Assembly: GCA_947495555.1 (NCBI GenBank)
Contig: CANLZI010000001.1
Coordinates: 100,861 to 164,860, forward strand
From: an uncultured Erythrobacter sp.
GTDB taxonomy: Bacteria; Pseudomonadota; Alphaproteobacteria; Sphingomonadales; Sphingomonadaceae
DNA: 64,000 bases
Direction of reading: 5' to 3'
The notes under the pieces are model-generated. The model was not told the DNA's origin. It did no database searches and saw only the letters and a program-made list of their open reading frames with translations. The translations under genes and the position numbers were made by a program. Position 1 is the first letter of the stretch. Every line of letters starts with the position of its first letter. Positions 32,085 to 41,142 of the stretch are shown here, piece by piece.

Positions 32085-34652
32085 ATGCAATTAGTAATCG
32101 TTGAATCGCCGGCAAAGGCGAAGACCATCGAGAAGTATCTCGGCAAGGATTTCAAAGTTCTGGCTAGCTACGGCCATGTCCGCGATCTACCGCCCAAGGA
32201 TGGCAGCGTCCGGCCGGACGAGGACTTTGCGATGGATTGGGAGCTGTATCGCGACAAGCAAAAGCGGTTCAAGGAAATCGCCGATGCGGCCAAAGGTGCC
32301 TCGCGCCTGGTCCTCGCAACTGACCCTGACCGCGAAGGCGAAGCGATCAGCTGGCACATTCAAGAGCTGCTGAAAAAGCGCAAAGTATTGCCCGCTAAGG
32401 TTGACCGGGTGGCGTTCAACGCCATCACCAAGAACGCCGTAACAGAGGCCATGAAAAGTCCACGCCAGCTCGATACCGATCTGGTTGACGCCTATCTGGC
32501 GCGCCGGGCGCTGGACTATCTGTTCGGCTTTACCCTTTCGCCCGTGCTTTGGCGCAAGCTGCCCGGGGCAAAGTCTGCTGGCCGTGTGCAATCGGTCGCT
32601 TTGCGTTTGGTGTGCGAGCGTGAGCGCGAGATCGAGTTGTTCAAGGCTGATGAATATTGGTCTGTTCTTGCCAAGCTGGAGCAGGACGGGACGCAATTTG
32701 ATGCACGGCTGGTCAAATTTGAGGGCAAGAAGCTCGACAAATTGACGTTGGGCAATGAAGGCTCGGCTATGGCGGCCAAGGCCGCGGTTGATAATGGTCG
32801 CTTCACCATTGAAGAGATCGAGACAAAGCCGCTCAAGCGCAATCCAGCGCCTCCGTTTACAACGTCAACATTGCAGCAAGAAGCCTCGCGCAAGCTGGGC
32901 TTTTCCGCCAGCCACACGATGCGTTGTGCGCAGTCTTTGTACGAGGCGGGCGCCATCACATATATGCGGACCGATGGTGTGCAGATGGACGGCAGCGCCA
33001 TTGCGGAAGCGCGCGATGCCATCGCCGAACGCTATGACGGAAATTACATTCCGGAAAAACCGCGTTTTTACAGTACGAAGGCCAAGAATGCTCAGGAAGC
33101 ACACGAAGCCATCCGGCCTACCAATTTCAGCCGTGACGCGGCGGGTTCGGGTGACGAGGCAAAGCTGTATAGCCTGATTTTCAAGCGAGCCATGGCCAGT
33201 CAAATGTCGGCTGCGCAGCTGGAGCGGACCACGGTCACTCTGCGCGAGGCGACCGGCCAGCACGAGCTGCGCGCAACTGGACAAGTTGTGAAATTTCCAG
33301 GCTTCCTGGCGGTCTATCAAGAAGGGTTTGACGATAAGTCAGACGAGGACGATGACGGCTTGCTGCCGGTGATGCACAAAGGCGATAGCCCGCTTAAAAA
33401 GGCAGTTGAGGCCAATCAGCACTTTACCCAGCCGCCACCGCGTTATTCCGAAGCGAGCCTGGTTAAGCGCTTGGAAGAATTGGGCATTGGACGTCCATCA
33501 ACCTATGCCTCGACCATTCAGACGCTGCGCGATCGCGATTATGTGCGGATGGAAAAGAACCGCTTCTTTGCCGAGGAATCCGGTCGATTGCTGACCGCTT
33601 TCTTGGAGCGTTTCTTCCCCAACTACGTCGCCTATGAATTTACCGCCGGAATGGAAGACGAATTGGATGTCGTGTCCAACGGGCGCGAGGCTTATAAGGT
33701 TCTGCTCGCCAAGTTCTGGAAGGATTTCAAACCCAAAGCCGATGAGGTGATGGAGAAGCTTCCTTCAGAAGTCACCGAGGTTTTGGACGAATATCTGTCC
33801 GATTATCTGTTCCCTGAAACGGAAGAGGGCAGCGATCCGCGCAAATGTCCTTTGTGCGATACCGAAGGTCGCGAAGGCGGCCGTTTGGCACTGCGCGGGG
33901 GCCGCTTTGGCGCGTTTGTCGCCTGTGCCAACTATCCCGAGTGTAAATTCACCCGCCGCTTCGCTCAACCGGGCGCAGATGGCGAAGATGGCGCTGCTGA
34001 TGGATTGATGGGTGTGCATCCTGAAACGGGCGAGGAAATTCATCGCAAGACGGGCCGCTTCGGCCCCTATATCGAGATGGTAGAGGACGAGGCGAAAAAG
34101 CGTGCCTCCATCCCCAAGGATCTGCCAGATTTTGATCTGGATTGGGCGGTCAAGCTGCTCAGCCTGCCGCGTATCGTTGGCGAACATCCTGAAACGGGCA
34201 AGGAAATCGAGGCGGGTCTGTGGCGTTATGGGCCGGCGGTGCGGCATGAAGGCACCTATGGCAAACTGCAAAGCACTGCGGAGATCTTTGATATCGGCAT
34301 GAACCGCGCGGTCGATCTGCTGGCGCAATCGGCCAATCGGAAGGGCGGTGGCCGTGGCAAGGCCGAGCCGATCAAGACCCTGCCAGCCCACCCGACCAGT
34401 GGCGGCGAGATGAAGGTGATGCCGGGCCGCTATGGGCCCTATGTCACCGATGGCTCGACCAATGCGACGATCCCGAAGGATATGAAGCCCGAGGATCTGA
34501 CCGAGGCGCAGGCGATCGAACTGATCGATGCCCGAGTGGCCAAAGGACCAGCCAAGAAGAAGGGCCGCAAGAAAGCCGCTCCGAAGAAAAAGGCTGCTGC
34601 CAAGAAGAAGGCCCCAGCCAAGAAAAAGGCTCCCGCCAAAAAAGAAGCCTAG
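32085..34652 (+). CDS. topA: DNA topoisomerase I
   Basis: This is an 855-residue type IA topoisomerase. The TOPRIM domain starts the protein (LVIVESPAKAKTIEKYLG, then DPDREGEAI). The active-site Tyr is in ITYMRTDGVQ. One four-Cys zinc finger follows (CPLCDTEGREGG ... CANYPEC), then several topoisomerase C-terminal repeats (HPETGEEIHRKTGRFGPYI). The last 30 residues are a run of Lys/Ala/Pro repeats (KKKAPAKKKAPAKK), a DNA-binding tail common in this group. It relaxes negative supercoils. A TTGACA lies upstream at 32015 but has no fitting -10 box. Confidence 0.97.
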   Translation: MQLVIVESPAKAKTIEKYLGKDFKVLASYGHVRDLPPKDGSVRPDEDFAMDWELYRDKQKRFKEIADAAKGASRLVLATDPDREGEAISWHIQELLKKRKVLPAKVDRVAFNAITKNAVTEAMKSPRQLDTDLVDAYLARRALDYLFGFTLSPVLWRKLPGAKSAGRVQSVALRLVCEREREIELFKADEYWSVLAKLEQDGTQFDARLVKFEGKKLDKLTLGNEGSAMAAKAAVDNGRFTIEEIETKPLKRNPAPPFTTSTLQQEASRKLGFSASHTMRCAQSLYEAGAITYMRTDGVQMDGSAIAEARDAIAERYDGNYIPEKPRFYSTKAKNAQEAHEAIRPTNFSRDAAGSGDEAKLYSLIFKRAMASQMSAAQLERTTVTLREATGQHELRATGQVVKFPGFLAVYQEGFDDKSDEDDDGLLPVMHKGDSPLKKAVEANQHFTQPPPRYSEASLVKRLEELGIGRPSTYASTIQTLRDRDYVRMEKNRFFAEESGRLLTAFLERFFPNYVAYEFTAGMEDELDVVSNGREAYKVLLAKFWKDFKPKADEVMEKLPSEVTEVLDEYLSDYLFPETEEGSDPRKCPLCDTEGREGGRLALRGGRFGAFVACANYPECKFTRRFAQPGADGEDGAADGLMGVHPETGEEIHRKTGRFGPYIEMVEDEAKKRASIPKDLPDFDLDWAVKLLSLPRIVGEHPETGKEIEAGLWRYGPAVRHEGTYGKLQSTAEIFDIGMNRAVDLLAQSANRKGGGRGKAEPIKTLPAHPTSGGEMKVMPGRYGPYVTDGSTNATIPKDMKPEDLTEAQAIELIDARVAKGPAKKKGRKKAAPKKKAAAKKKAPAKKKAPAKKEA

Positions 34653-34715
34653 TCAGGCCGAACGATCATAATGTCCTGCCGCGCGGTGATCCTCTGCCGG
34701 AATTTCGGATGAACT

Positions 34716-34742
34716 GCGAAAGGTAATCTTTACCTATTTCGC
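34716..34742. other. Hairpin downstream of topA
   Basis: Arms GCGAAA-GGTAA and TTACC-TA-TTTCGC form a stem around TCT. It lies 64 bp after the topA stop and about 95 bp before the next start. No T-run follows, so it is not a standard terminator. It could be a 3'-end stabiliser or a regulator site (GGTAA-TCT-TTACC). Confidence 0.4.
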
Positions 34743-34836
34743 TTGCGGGGCATTCACCGCATCGCGTTGGTAATTCGTCAAGTTTTACGCGCTAGAGCAT
34801 GCTGTGTGGAATTAGGCCATATAGCGGACCGGCATA

Positions 34837-35109
34837 GTGATCGAAGTAGAAGTCCAGAACGAGACCCACCAAAGCCAGGCGGTCATTCGCTTTGCCGCCG
34901 TGCCGCGCATCGGTGAAGGGCTGCGCCTGCGCGAGCCCGATGGCATGTGGGCCAGCTATGACGTGATCGACGTTTGGTATCAGAAGGCCGAGTTCGGCGA
35001 TATCTGGATGCCATTTCTGCACATTCGCATGACACCCGGCGAAAACGCTATGGACACATCCAGCAATGGGTATGACTTCCAAAGGGAGCTCGAACCATTC
35101 AAAACCTGA
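34837..35109 (+). CDS. Small conserved-looking hypothetical protein
   Basis: This 90-residue cytoplasmic protein starts at GTG. The sequence has alternating beta-type segments (IEVEVQNETHQSQAVIRFAAVP, WASYDVIDVWYQKAEFGDIW). It has no signal peptide, membrane helix or known motif. The codon pattern is that of a real gene, and the reverse frame is only an antisense shadow. It immediately precedes a lone response regulator: the upstream extension of that frame overlaps its stop. That hints at co-expression, but no function can be named. Confidence 0.6.
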   Translation: MIEVEVQNETHQSQAVIRFAAVPRIGEGLRLREPDGMWASYDVIDVWYQKAEFGDIWMPFLHIRMTPGENAMDTSSNGYDFQRELEPFKT

Positions 35110-35198
35110 TCAAGCGAACCACTGGCCCGAATAAGGGGCAAGGCAATCGTTCACCCGGAGACGAGACGAACCTGCAGGCTGAAACGCATGGTGCGGAG

Positions 35199-35705
35199 AT
35201 GCGGCGTGCTGAGCCGATTGACTATGAGATCGCAGATGATGCGCCCGATCAGGATGCTTCTGCGCCGCTTGCTGAGCCGCAAGATACTGATGCGATTGTT
35301 CGCGCAGCCAAGGCCATGCGCGATGTCCACCAGACCCATCAGGCTCGTCCGAAAATCTGCTTGATCGTCGATGATAGCCGCGTGATCCGCAAGGTTAGCC
35401 GCAAGATTGCGACCAGCCTGGGCTTTACGCCAATTGAGGCGGAAAATGGCGAAGAAGCGCTCTCTCGGTGCAAGCAGAAAATGCCCGATCTGGTGCTGAC
35501 CGATTGGCAAATGCCCGAGATGGACGGGATCGAGTTTGTCCGCCAACTGCGCGCAATCCCGACGCCGCATCGTCCCACAATCGTGTTCTGCACGTCCAAG
35601 GGCGCGGCTGCCGACATTCACGAAGGCATTGCCGCTGGCGCCGATGATTATGTCATCAAGCCATTTGACGAGGCGACGCTTCAGGCAAAGCTCGAACGCC
35701 TCTAA
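35199..35705 (+). CDS. Lone response regulator (CheY-like) with acidic N-terminal extension
   Basis: The 168-residue protein has a disordered acidic N-terminus (residues 1-50) followed by a receiver domain. The pocket is LIVDDSRVIRK, the phosphoacceptor Asp102 is in LTDWQMPEMDG, and Thr/Ser and Lys switch residues are in FCTSK and IKPF. It closely resembles CheY/DivK-like receivers. No kinase or output domain is present. The ATG at 35199 has GGAG directly adjacent, which is poor spacing. The frame is open back to 35097 without ATG, GTG or TTG, so a CTG start at 35106, overlapping the previous stop, is possible. Confidence 0.88.
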   Translation: MRRAEPIDYEIADDAPDQDASAPLAEPQDTDAIVRAAKAMRDVHQTHQARPKICLIVDDSRVIRKVSRKIATSLGFTPIEAENGEEALSRCKQKMPDLVLTDWQMPEMDGIEFVRQLRAIPTPHRPTIVFCTSKGAAADIHEGIAAGADDYVIKPFDEATLQAKLERL

Positions 35706-35762
35706 CCGAATTTCTTAGCTGACCCTCGCTATTTCTGGCCGCAGGGGCTAGGCCCACCGGCC

Positions 35763-35945
35763 ATGGGCAAAGAGCATTTCGAGCGGCACAAAAAACCCTG
35801 GAACGCGGAAGAGGCAGGGCGCCTGAAACTGCTCGCGTCAAAGGGGCAGGGGCTGAAACAGATCGCCAAGGCGCTCAATCGCAGCGAAGATTCGACCAAG
35901 AGCTTTGCCAAGCAGCAAAAAATCAAGATTGCGAAAAAGCGGTAA
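35763..35945 (+). CDS. Small helix-turn-helix-like basic protein
   Basis: This is a 60-residue, Lys-rich protein. The centre (KPWNAEEAGRLKLLASKGQG followed by LKQIAKALNRSE) reads as a homeodomain/Myb-like three-helix DNA-binding motif: a Trp, an acidic pair, then a helix-turn-helix with the recognition helix near NRSEDSTKSFAKQ. Such small proteins may act as nucleoid or regulatory factors. The start follows ACCGGCC without a strong ribosome site. It is 57 bp after the response regulator on the same strand. The function is unknown. Confidence 0.6.
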   Translation: MGKEHFERHKKPWNAEEAGRLKLLASKGQGLKQIAKALNRSEDSTKSFAKQQKIKIAKKR

Positions 35946-36027
35946 CCATTGGTTGGCGAGCTGATGGACGCCCCTAATTCAAGATAGCTTTGCCGATAGA
36001 TTCTATCTATGCCAATCTTTCTCGGCA

Positions 36028-36156
36028 ATGGGAGTACGCAGGCTGCGCGACGCAGGGTACAGTCCGTGGCTGATATTGATTATTGTTATTCCCCTAGTGA
36101 ACTTGATCCTGATCTACTTCTATGTCCAACCAACAAAGGCGGAGGATGCCGCATGA
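36028..36156 (+). CDS. Tiny membrane protein resembling the end of DUF805
   Basis: An ATG frame of 42 residues (MGVRRLRDAGYSPWLILI...) has one or two hydrophobic segments. RRLRDAGYSPW matches the conserved RRLhDxGxSgW start of the last part of DUF805 membrane proteins. Its TGA overlaps the ATG of the next lipoprotein gene (ATGA), and the lipoprotein ribosome site GGAGG lies inside it. Upstream the frame is open back to 35962 but without a start codon. It may be a real coupled small gene or the remnant of a longer DUF805 gene. Confidence 0.4.
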   Translation: MGVRRLRDAGYSPWLILIIVIPLVNLILIYFYVQPTKAEDAA

Positions 36157-36545
36157 CCTATCGAATTTGTGGCGTGCGCGCATTGGCTTTTGGCGTTGCA
36201 ATTCTGGGGCTTTCCGCTTGTGGAAGCCCTGATGTAGCGGACACAAATGATCGGCAGGAGGCCGTCTCTCCAAGCGATACCGCAGCCTCAGGGACAGAAG
36301 AACCAGAGGTGACCGGCGACTATAGCGATGAAACGATAGAAGCCGCGCAGACTTGCCACGATAAAGTATGGTTGGAAGATGAGCGCTTCAGCGAATTCCC
36401 CAACGCTGCAGTCTCGATCAATCCTACCACTCTCGATGACAATGATCCAACCATCGGTTGGATTGTTGAATGGGATAATCCGCAGGTTTCGGCCAGTGGA
36501 ACCTGCTTGGTCGAGGGCGACAATGTTACGGTGGTGGATGATTGA
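36153..36545 (+). CDS. Small lipoprotein of unknown function
   Basis: From the ATG at 36153 (GGAGG seven bases upstream) the protein has 130 residues. It has a lipoprotein signal with lipobox LSAC (Cys23). The mature part starts with a Ser/Asp/Glu-rich linker (about 24-55). A small domain with two further cysteines follows (QTCHDKVW, SGTCLVEGD), which could form a disulfide. No known motif beyond the lipobox is seen. A longer open frame upstream is not credible. It may be translationally coupled to the tiny DUF805-like frame before it. Confidence 0.75.
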   Translation: MTYRICGVRALAFGVAILGLSACGSPDVADTNDRQEAVSPSDTAASGTEEPEVTGDYSDETIEAAQTCHDKVWLEDERFSEFPNAAVSINPTTLDDNDPTIGWIVEWDNPQVSASGTCLVEGDNVTVVDD

Positions 36546-36569
36546 GCAACTGCTTGGCGGGCTTGGTCC

Positions 36570-37028
36570 TTATACGACCATCACAAGCTCAAAATGTTCG
36601 CAAGCAATCATCAGATCATCATCAACCTTGATATCTGTTCCGGCCAAAACGCGGGTGAAATAGGCACGGTGCGCATCGCGCCACCATTCCAGCGTTAGAT
36701 CGCCTTCGCCCTCTGCGCGGGCAAATTCGGCACCGACTTCGCTGAACTTCTTGAACTCAACCGAAGTCGTGCGGATGATTGCGTGGGCAACGCCGTCAAA
36801 ATCGGTCACTACGTTAAGGTCACCGGGTTGTGGAAGCGGATCACTACACATTTCATATTCTTGCACCGAAGCCGCTGTTGCGCGCTTTTGACCGGCGAGC
36901 ACCAATTGCAAGCAAATATCGGCATCTTCGCGATTGTCGCAGAAATGGAATGAAGCGACTGGCTGTTCTGGCGCATCGGGGTGCCCGGCGCGGAACTGGC
37001 CCCACAATTTTCTGACGCTTGGGTGCAT
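36570..37028 (-). CDS. ASCH domain protein
   Basis: This protein of about 152 residues has the ASCH (PUA-like) fold. The signature GQKRATAAS follows the first strand, and the C-terminal block EGEGDLTLEWWRDAHRAYF is typical of the YqfB/ASCH family. ASCH domains bind RNA or modified bases and some act as amidohydrolases. It is the last gene of the lepB-rnc-era run. Its ATG shares one base with the era stop; a GTG one codon earlier is an alternative. A role in RNA metabolism would suit the neighbours but is inference. Confidence 0.85.
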   Translation of the reverse strand: MHPSVRKLWGQFRAGHPDAPEQPVASFHFCDNREDADICLQLVLAGQKRATAASVQEYEMCSDPLPQPGDLNVVTDFDGVAHAIIRTTSVEFKKFSEVGAEFARAEGEGDLTLEWWRDAHRAYFTRVLAGTDIKVDDDLMIACEHFELVMVV

Positions 37029-37936
37029 CACTTCACCCAGTCGAGCCCGATTTCCTCAAACACTTCGCGGTTGTCGGACCAGTTTTCGTCTACCTTCACA
37101 TGCAGGAACAGGTGAACCTTCTGGCCCAGCACTTGGGCCAGCTCCGTTCGCGCAGCTTCTCCGATAGCTTTGATCCGTTGGCCGCCTTTGCCCAAGACGA
37201 TGGGCTTTTGGCTGTCGCGTCCGATCACAATTTGCTGGCGGACCTCCACCGAACCATCGGGCCGTTGGGTGTAGCTTTCCGGACGAACAGCGGCATCATA
37301 GGGCAGCTCGTCATGCAATTGCAGATACAATTGCTCGCGGGTGATTTCGCAGGCCAGCAACCGTTCTGAGGCATCGGACACCTGATCTTCGGGGTAATGC
37401 CACGGACCTTCGGGCATCATCGCAGCCAGAGTACCCTTCAACTCCTCAATGCCATCACCGGTTAGGGCAGAGACAAAGAACACCTCGCCAAAATCGACCT
37501 TGCTGGTCAATTCTTCCGCCAAAGCCAGCAACGGCTCTTTCTTGGCCTTATCGACCTTGTTCAACACCAAAATCTTGCGTTCTGGACGCTTTGCAATCGT
37601 CTCGATCAGCGGTTCGAGCTCGTGCCGGCGCTGCTTGATCGGATCCACCAGCAAAACGAGGGCATCGGCGCTCTCTGCGCCTTCCCATGCAGCGCTGACC
37701 ATGGCGCGGTCCAACCGCCGCTTGGGAGCAAAGATGCCGGGCGTATCGACCAGGATCATCTGCGTGTTGGGCTTCTCACCCTCGTGCAAAGCAATACCCA
37801 ACATGCGCGAGCGCGTGGTCTGCGCCTTGGCCGATATGATCGCGACCTTTTGCCCGACCAGCTGGTTGACCAGCGTTGATTTGCCGGCATTTGGAGCACC
37901 GATCACGGCGACAACACCGCATTTCTGTTCAGTCAT
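37028..37936 (-). CDS. era: GTPase Era
   Basis: This 302-residue protein has a TrmE/Era GTPase domain with G1 GAPNAGKST (13-21), G3 DTPG and G4 NKVD. The effector motif lies in KAQTTRSRM. A C-terminal KH domain follows (QKPIVLGKGGQRIKAIGEAARTEL). Era binds the 3' end of 16S rRNA and helps 30S assembly. It lies downstream of rnc (48 bp apart), the classical rnc-era operon. The stop overlaps the start of the ASCH gene. Confidence 0.97.
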   Translation of the reverse strand: MTEQKCGVVAVIGAPNAGKSTLVNQLVGQKVAIISAKAQTTRSRMLGIALHEGEKPNTQMILVDTPGIFAPKRRLDRAMVSAAWEGAESADALVLLVDPIKQRRHELEPLIETIAKRPERKILVLNKVDKAKKEPLLALAEELTSKVDFGEVFFVSALTGDGIEELKGTLAAMMPEGPWHYPEDQVSDASERLLACEITREQLYLQLHDELPYDAAVRPESYTQRPDGSVEVRQQIVIGRDSQKPIVLGKGGQRIKAIGEAARTELAQVLGQKVHLFLHVKVDENWSDNREVFEEIGLDWVK

Positions 37937-37984
37937 TGTGTAAAATCCTTAGCGCCTGTTTGTCGCTGTAAGTTTGGGTCCGGA

Positions 37985-38656
37985 TCATCCGAATTCATCC
38001 ATGAAAGCTTTGGCGGCCAGTCTTTCGGCTTCCTGCTTATTGCTAGCGGTTGCCTCGGCATCGCCCACATTTTTTACGCTGACCCGCACGGTAAAGCGGG
38101 CGGCGTGGTCTGGCCCGCTGCGATCGACCAGCTCATATCGGGGAGGTTGGCGTTGGTTGCCCGCGGCCCATTCTTGCAGCGCGCTTTTGGGATGCTTGAT
38201 CGTGCCGGTATCGCCATCCATTTCTTCAGCCCACAGGCCCTTAATTACGGCTGCGGTGGCGGCAAATCCGCTTTGGCGGAAGCTCGCGCCCAATAATGCT
38301 TCCATCACATCGCCCAAGATATTGGTGCTTTGCGCGCCGCCATCGTCGCGGGCTTGCTTGCCCAAGCGGATGTGGTCGGCCAGGTCGATCCGTCGTGCGA
38401 TACGGGCGCAAGTGGCGCGGCTGACCAGGGCGTTCAGGCGCTGGGATAGCTTGCCTTCAGGCGCGCTGCTGCGAGAATAAAGCCAGTCCGCAATTGTCAG
38501 GCCCAACACCCGGTCGCCTAGAAATTCCAACCGTTCGTAATCGTCATTTGCGCCATAGCTGCCGTGGGTGAGCGCGCGCAGCCACAAGGCCTCATCCTCA
38601 ACCGCAAAGCCCAGCTGCTCCAACCACTCGACACTTTCTGACGGGACGGTACTCAT
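37985..38656 (-). CDS. rnc: Ribonuclease III
   Basis: From the ATG at 38656, which overlaps the lepB stop (ATGA), the protein has 223 residues, the normal RNase III length. The nuclease signature ERLEFLGDRVLGL is at 41-53 and the second acidic site at GDVMEALLGA. A C-terminal dsRNA-binding domain follows (NPKSALQEWAAGNQRQPPRYELV ... AKAFMDEFG). It cuts double-stranded RNA in rRNA and mRNA processing. The upstream open extension of the frame lies inside lepB and is not part of the protein. Confidence 0.96.
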   Translation of the reverse strand: MSTVPSESVEWLEQLGFAVEDEALWLRALTHGSYGANDDYERLEFLGDRVLGLTIADWLYSRSSAPEGKLSQRLNALVSRATCARIARRIDLADHIRLGKQARDDGGAQSTNILGDVMEALLGASFRQSGFAATAAVIKGLWAEEMDGDTGTIKHPKSALQEWAAGNQRQPPRYELVDRSGPDHAARFTVRVSVKNVGDAEATASNKQEAERLAAKAFMDEFG

Positions 38657-39522
38657 ATGCCCTCTGCCGAGCGATCCCAACGGACGGCCGAGAACCATGT
38701 CCACGGCTTTATCCATTCGGCGCTGCCGTCGAACGACCATGTGATTGCGGTGGCTTTGCCAACCAGATTTTCCTGTGGGACCAGCCCAACGCCGCCGCCT
38801 GCTTCTGCGCGATAGCGGCTGTCTTGCGAGTTATCGCGATTATCGCCCATCACAAATATCCGACCTGCAGGCACGATAATTGGACCATAATTGTCCATCG
38901 GGGTTGGCCCGAAATCGAGTACACTATAGGTTTTGCCCGACGGCAGGGTCTCTTGATATTGGACGTAATTGCAAACCATCGCGCCGTCCGCTGTCTCTTC
39001 CATTTCAGCGCCCCAGGCGCAGCTGGTGTTGGCAGAAACCGGGATCACAAAGGGTTCGATCTGCTTGCGAGGGATCGGCTTGCCATTCAAGATCACCTGT
39101 CCATTGCGCATGGCCACGCTGTCACCGGGCAATCCGATGACGCGCTTGATATAGTCGGTGCCGTCAATCGGGTGCTTGAAAATGGCCACGTCGCCGCGCT
39201 CAGGTTGGCTCGCCAAGATCCGGCCGGGGATCAGGGGAATGCCAAAGGGGACCGAACTGGACGAATAACCATAGGCCCATTTTTGTGCGACCAGCACATC
39301 GCCGTTCCACAATCGTGGCAACATGCTTTCAGAGGGAATTGAAAACAGCGAGAAGAAAAAGATGCGGAACGCCAGCACAACAATGGCCAATTTCAGCACG
39401 AACAGGGCGAAACTGCCCCAGGTTTCCTGCTCGGCTGGTTCAGCTACCTTGGCTGATGCGATTGCGGCGTCAGCAGCAGTTGCGTCTTCCGCATTGGGGC
39501 CAGTTTGTACATTGTCGGTCAT
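38653..39522 (-). CDS. lepB: Signal peptidase I
   Basis: From the ATG at 39522 the protein has 289 residues. A disordered Ala/Asp-rich N-terminus is followed by one membrane helix (about 38-60). The catalytic Ser66 is in SIPSESMLP and the Lys in DYIKRVIGLPGD. GDNRDNSQDSR is the third conserved box. It removes signal peptides on the outer face of the inner membrane. It heads the lepB-rnc-era operon, with coupled translation into rnc. Two cysteines (near SCAWGAEME and MVCNYVQ) may form a periplasmic disulfide. Confidence 0.95.
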   Translation of the reverse strand: MTDNVQTGPNAEDATAADAAIASAKVAEPAEQETWGSFALFVLKLAIVVLAFRIFFFSLFSIPSESMLPRLWNGDVLVAQKWAYGYSSSSVPFGIPLIPGRILASQPERGDVAIFKHPIDGTDYIKRVIGLPGDSVAMRNGQVILNGKPIPRKQIEPFVIPVSANTSCAWGAEMEETADGAMVCNYVQYQETLPSGKTYSVLDFGPTPMDNYGPIIVPAGRIFVMGDNRDNSQDSRYRAEAGGGVGLVPQENLVGKATAITWSFDGSAEWIKPWTWFSAVRWDRSAEGI

Positions 39523-39603
39523 AGATGCATTCGTATCTTCAGGGTTTTCATACGTCGCTGGGTTCCCTAGTCGCCTCAGCACACTCAGACAAAGGCTTTT
39601 CGC

Positions 39604-41142
39604 ATGACAGACCCGATCCGCGCTGCCTGGGATACGCTCCACGCAATTGATCACCCCACATTGGCTGCGCTATTTGAAGACACCGTACGGGTCGAATCCC
39701 TGTCGGGGCGGATCGAATGGCCCAGCCAGGATGGCGATTGCGGCATCCTATTCGATTGGTCCAAAACGCACCTCAACGCGCCGCTGATTGCCGGTTTCGA
39801 GCAATTGGCTAACGCGTGTGACTTTGCCGGGCAACGCGAAAAACTGTTCAATGCAGAGATCATCAATGTGACCGAGGGGCGTGCCGCTACGCACACGGCG
39901 ATGCGCGGCGCTGGCGAGGCCAGCAAGGTTGAGGAAGGCGAGGCATTGCTGCGCCGGATGGGGATATTGGTTGAGGCGATCCACGATGGCGCCTTGGGCG
40001 ATGTCAAACATCTGATCCACATCGGCATTGGCGGATCAGCGCTGGGGCCGGCACTGGCGGTGGATGCGCTTACCCGCGATCTTGCGAAGGTGGATGTGCA
40101 TGTCGTCTCCAACATTGATGGCGTTGCCTTGGAGCAGGCCTTTAAGGCGTGCGATCCGGCCACGACGATGGTGGCAGTTGCATCCAAGACCTTCACCACG
40201 ATCGAGACGATGACCAACGCCAGCTCGGCGCTGAAATGGTTGGGAGACAATGGGGTGGATGATCCTTCGGGCAGGGTTGTTGCGCTAACCGCCAGTCCGG
40301 AAAAAGCCGTAGAGTGGGGCGTTGACGAAACTCGCGTGCTGCCATTTCCTGAAAGTGTGGGCGGGCGCTACTCGCTGTGGTCCAGCATTGGCTTCCCCGT
40401 TGCCTTGGCGATTGGCATGGAGGAATTTACCCAGTTTCTGAACGGCGCACTGGCGGTGGACGCCCATTTTGCCGAGACCAATGGCGCGGATAATCTGTGC
40501 CTGCGGGCGGCATTTGCCGATCAATATTACACTCGATTACGAGGGTGCCAGACCCGCGCCGTGTTCGCCTATGACGAGCGATTGGATTTGTTGCCCGACT
40601 ATCTTCAGCAGCTGGAGATGGAGAGCAATGGCAAGCGAGTAACGGCATCGGGCGATCAGGTGGATGGGCCGACCGCGCCGATCACATGGGGCGGGGTAGG
40701 CACCGATGCTCAGCATGCGGTGTTCCAATTGTTGCATCAGGGCACGCATCTGGTGCCGGTAGACTTTATCGCCAGCATTGTACCTGGCGATATGCTCGAT
40801 CCGGCACACCACCAGATATTGCTGACCAATTGTTTTGCCCAAGGCGCAGCCTTGATGGCGGGCGGCAATATGAGCGCCGATGGCACTGATCCTGCGCGCG
40901 CCTTTCCGGGCAATAGGCCCAGCGCCACCATTTTGTGCGATGATCTGGATGCCGCGACTTTGGGCGCGTTGATCGCGTTTCATGAACACCGCACCTTTGC
41001 CAATGCTGTGCTGATGGGCATCAATCCCTTTGACCAATTCGGGGTCGAGTTGGGCAAGAAAATGGCCAAGGATATCGAGTCGGGCGGGGCCGAATTTGAT
41101 GCGAGCACTCGAGCGCTTTTGGAGAAATCCGGTTTAGGTTGA
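39604..41142 (+). CDS. pgi: Glucose-6-phosphate isomerase
   Basis: This 512-residue protein carries the Pgi signatures: HIGIGGSALGP, VGGRYSLWSSIGFP, HQGTHLVPVDF and the C-terminal GINPFDQFGVELGKKMA. The length is close to the usual 500-550. It interconverts glucose-6-phosphate and fructose-6-phosphate in the cytoplasm. It is divergent from lepB, with 81 bp between starts. Other sugar genes are not adjacent. The following 242 bp are non-coding, so pgi is probably monocistronic. Confidence 0.96.
   Translation: MTDPIRAAWDTLHAIDHPTLAALFEDTVRVESLSGRIEWPSQDGDCGILFDWSKTHLNAPLIAGFEQLANACDFAGQREKLFNAEIINVTEGRAATHTAMRGAGEASKVEEGEALLRRMGILVEAIHDGALGDVKHLIHIGIGGSALGPALAVDALTRDLAKVDVHVVSNIDGVALEQAFKACDPATTMVAVASKTFTTIETMTNASSALKWLGDNGVDDPSGRVVALTASPEKAVEWGVDETRVLPFPESVGGRYSLWSSIGFPVALAIGMEEFTQFLNGALAVDAHFAETNGADNLCLRAAFADQYYTRLRGCQTRAVFAYDERLDLLPDYLQQLEMESNGKRVTASGDQVDGPTAPITWGGVGTDAQHAVFQLLHQGTHLVPVDFIASIVPGDMLDPAHHQILLTNCFAQGAALMAGGNMSADGTDPARAFPGNRPSATILCDDLDAATLGALIAFHEHRTFANAVLMGINPFDQFGVELGKKMAKDIESGGAEFDASTRALLEKSGLG

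Noticed and set aside
34716..34742. topA terminator
   Set aside because: The hairpin has no T-run after it, so it is listed only as a hairpin.
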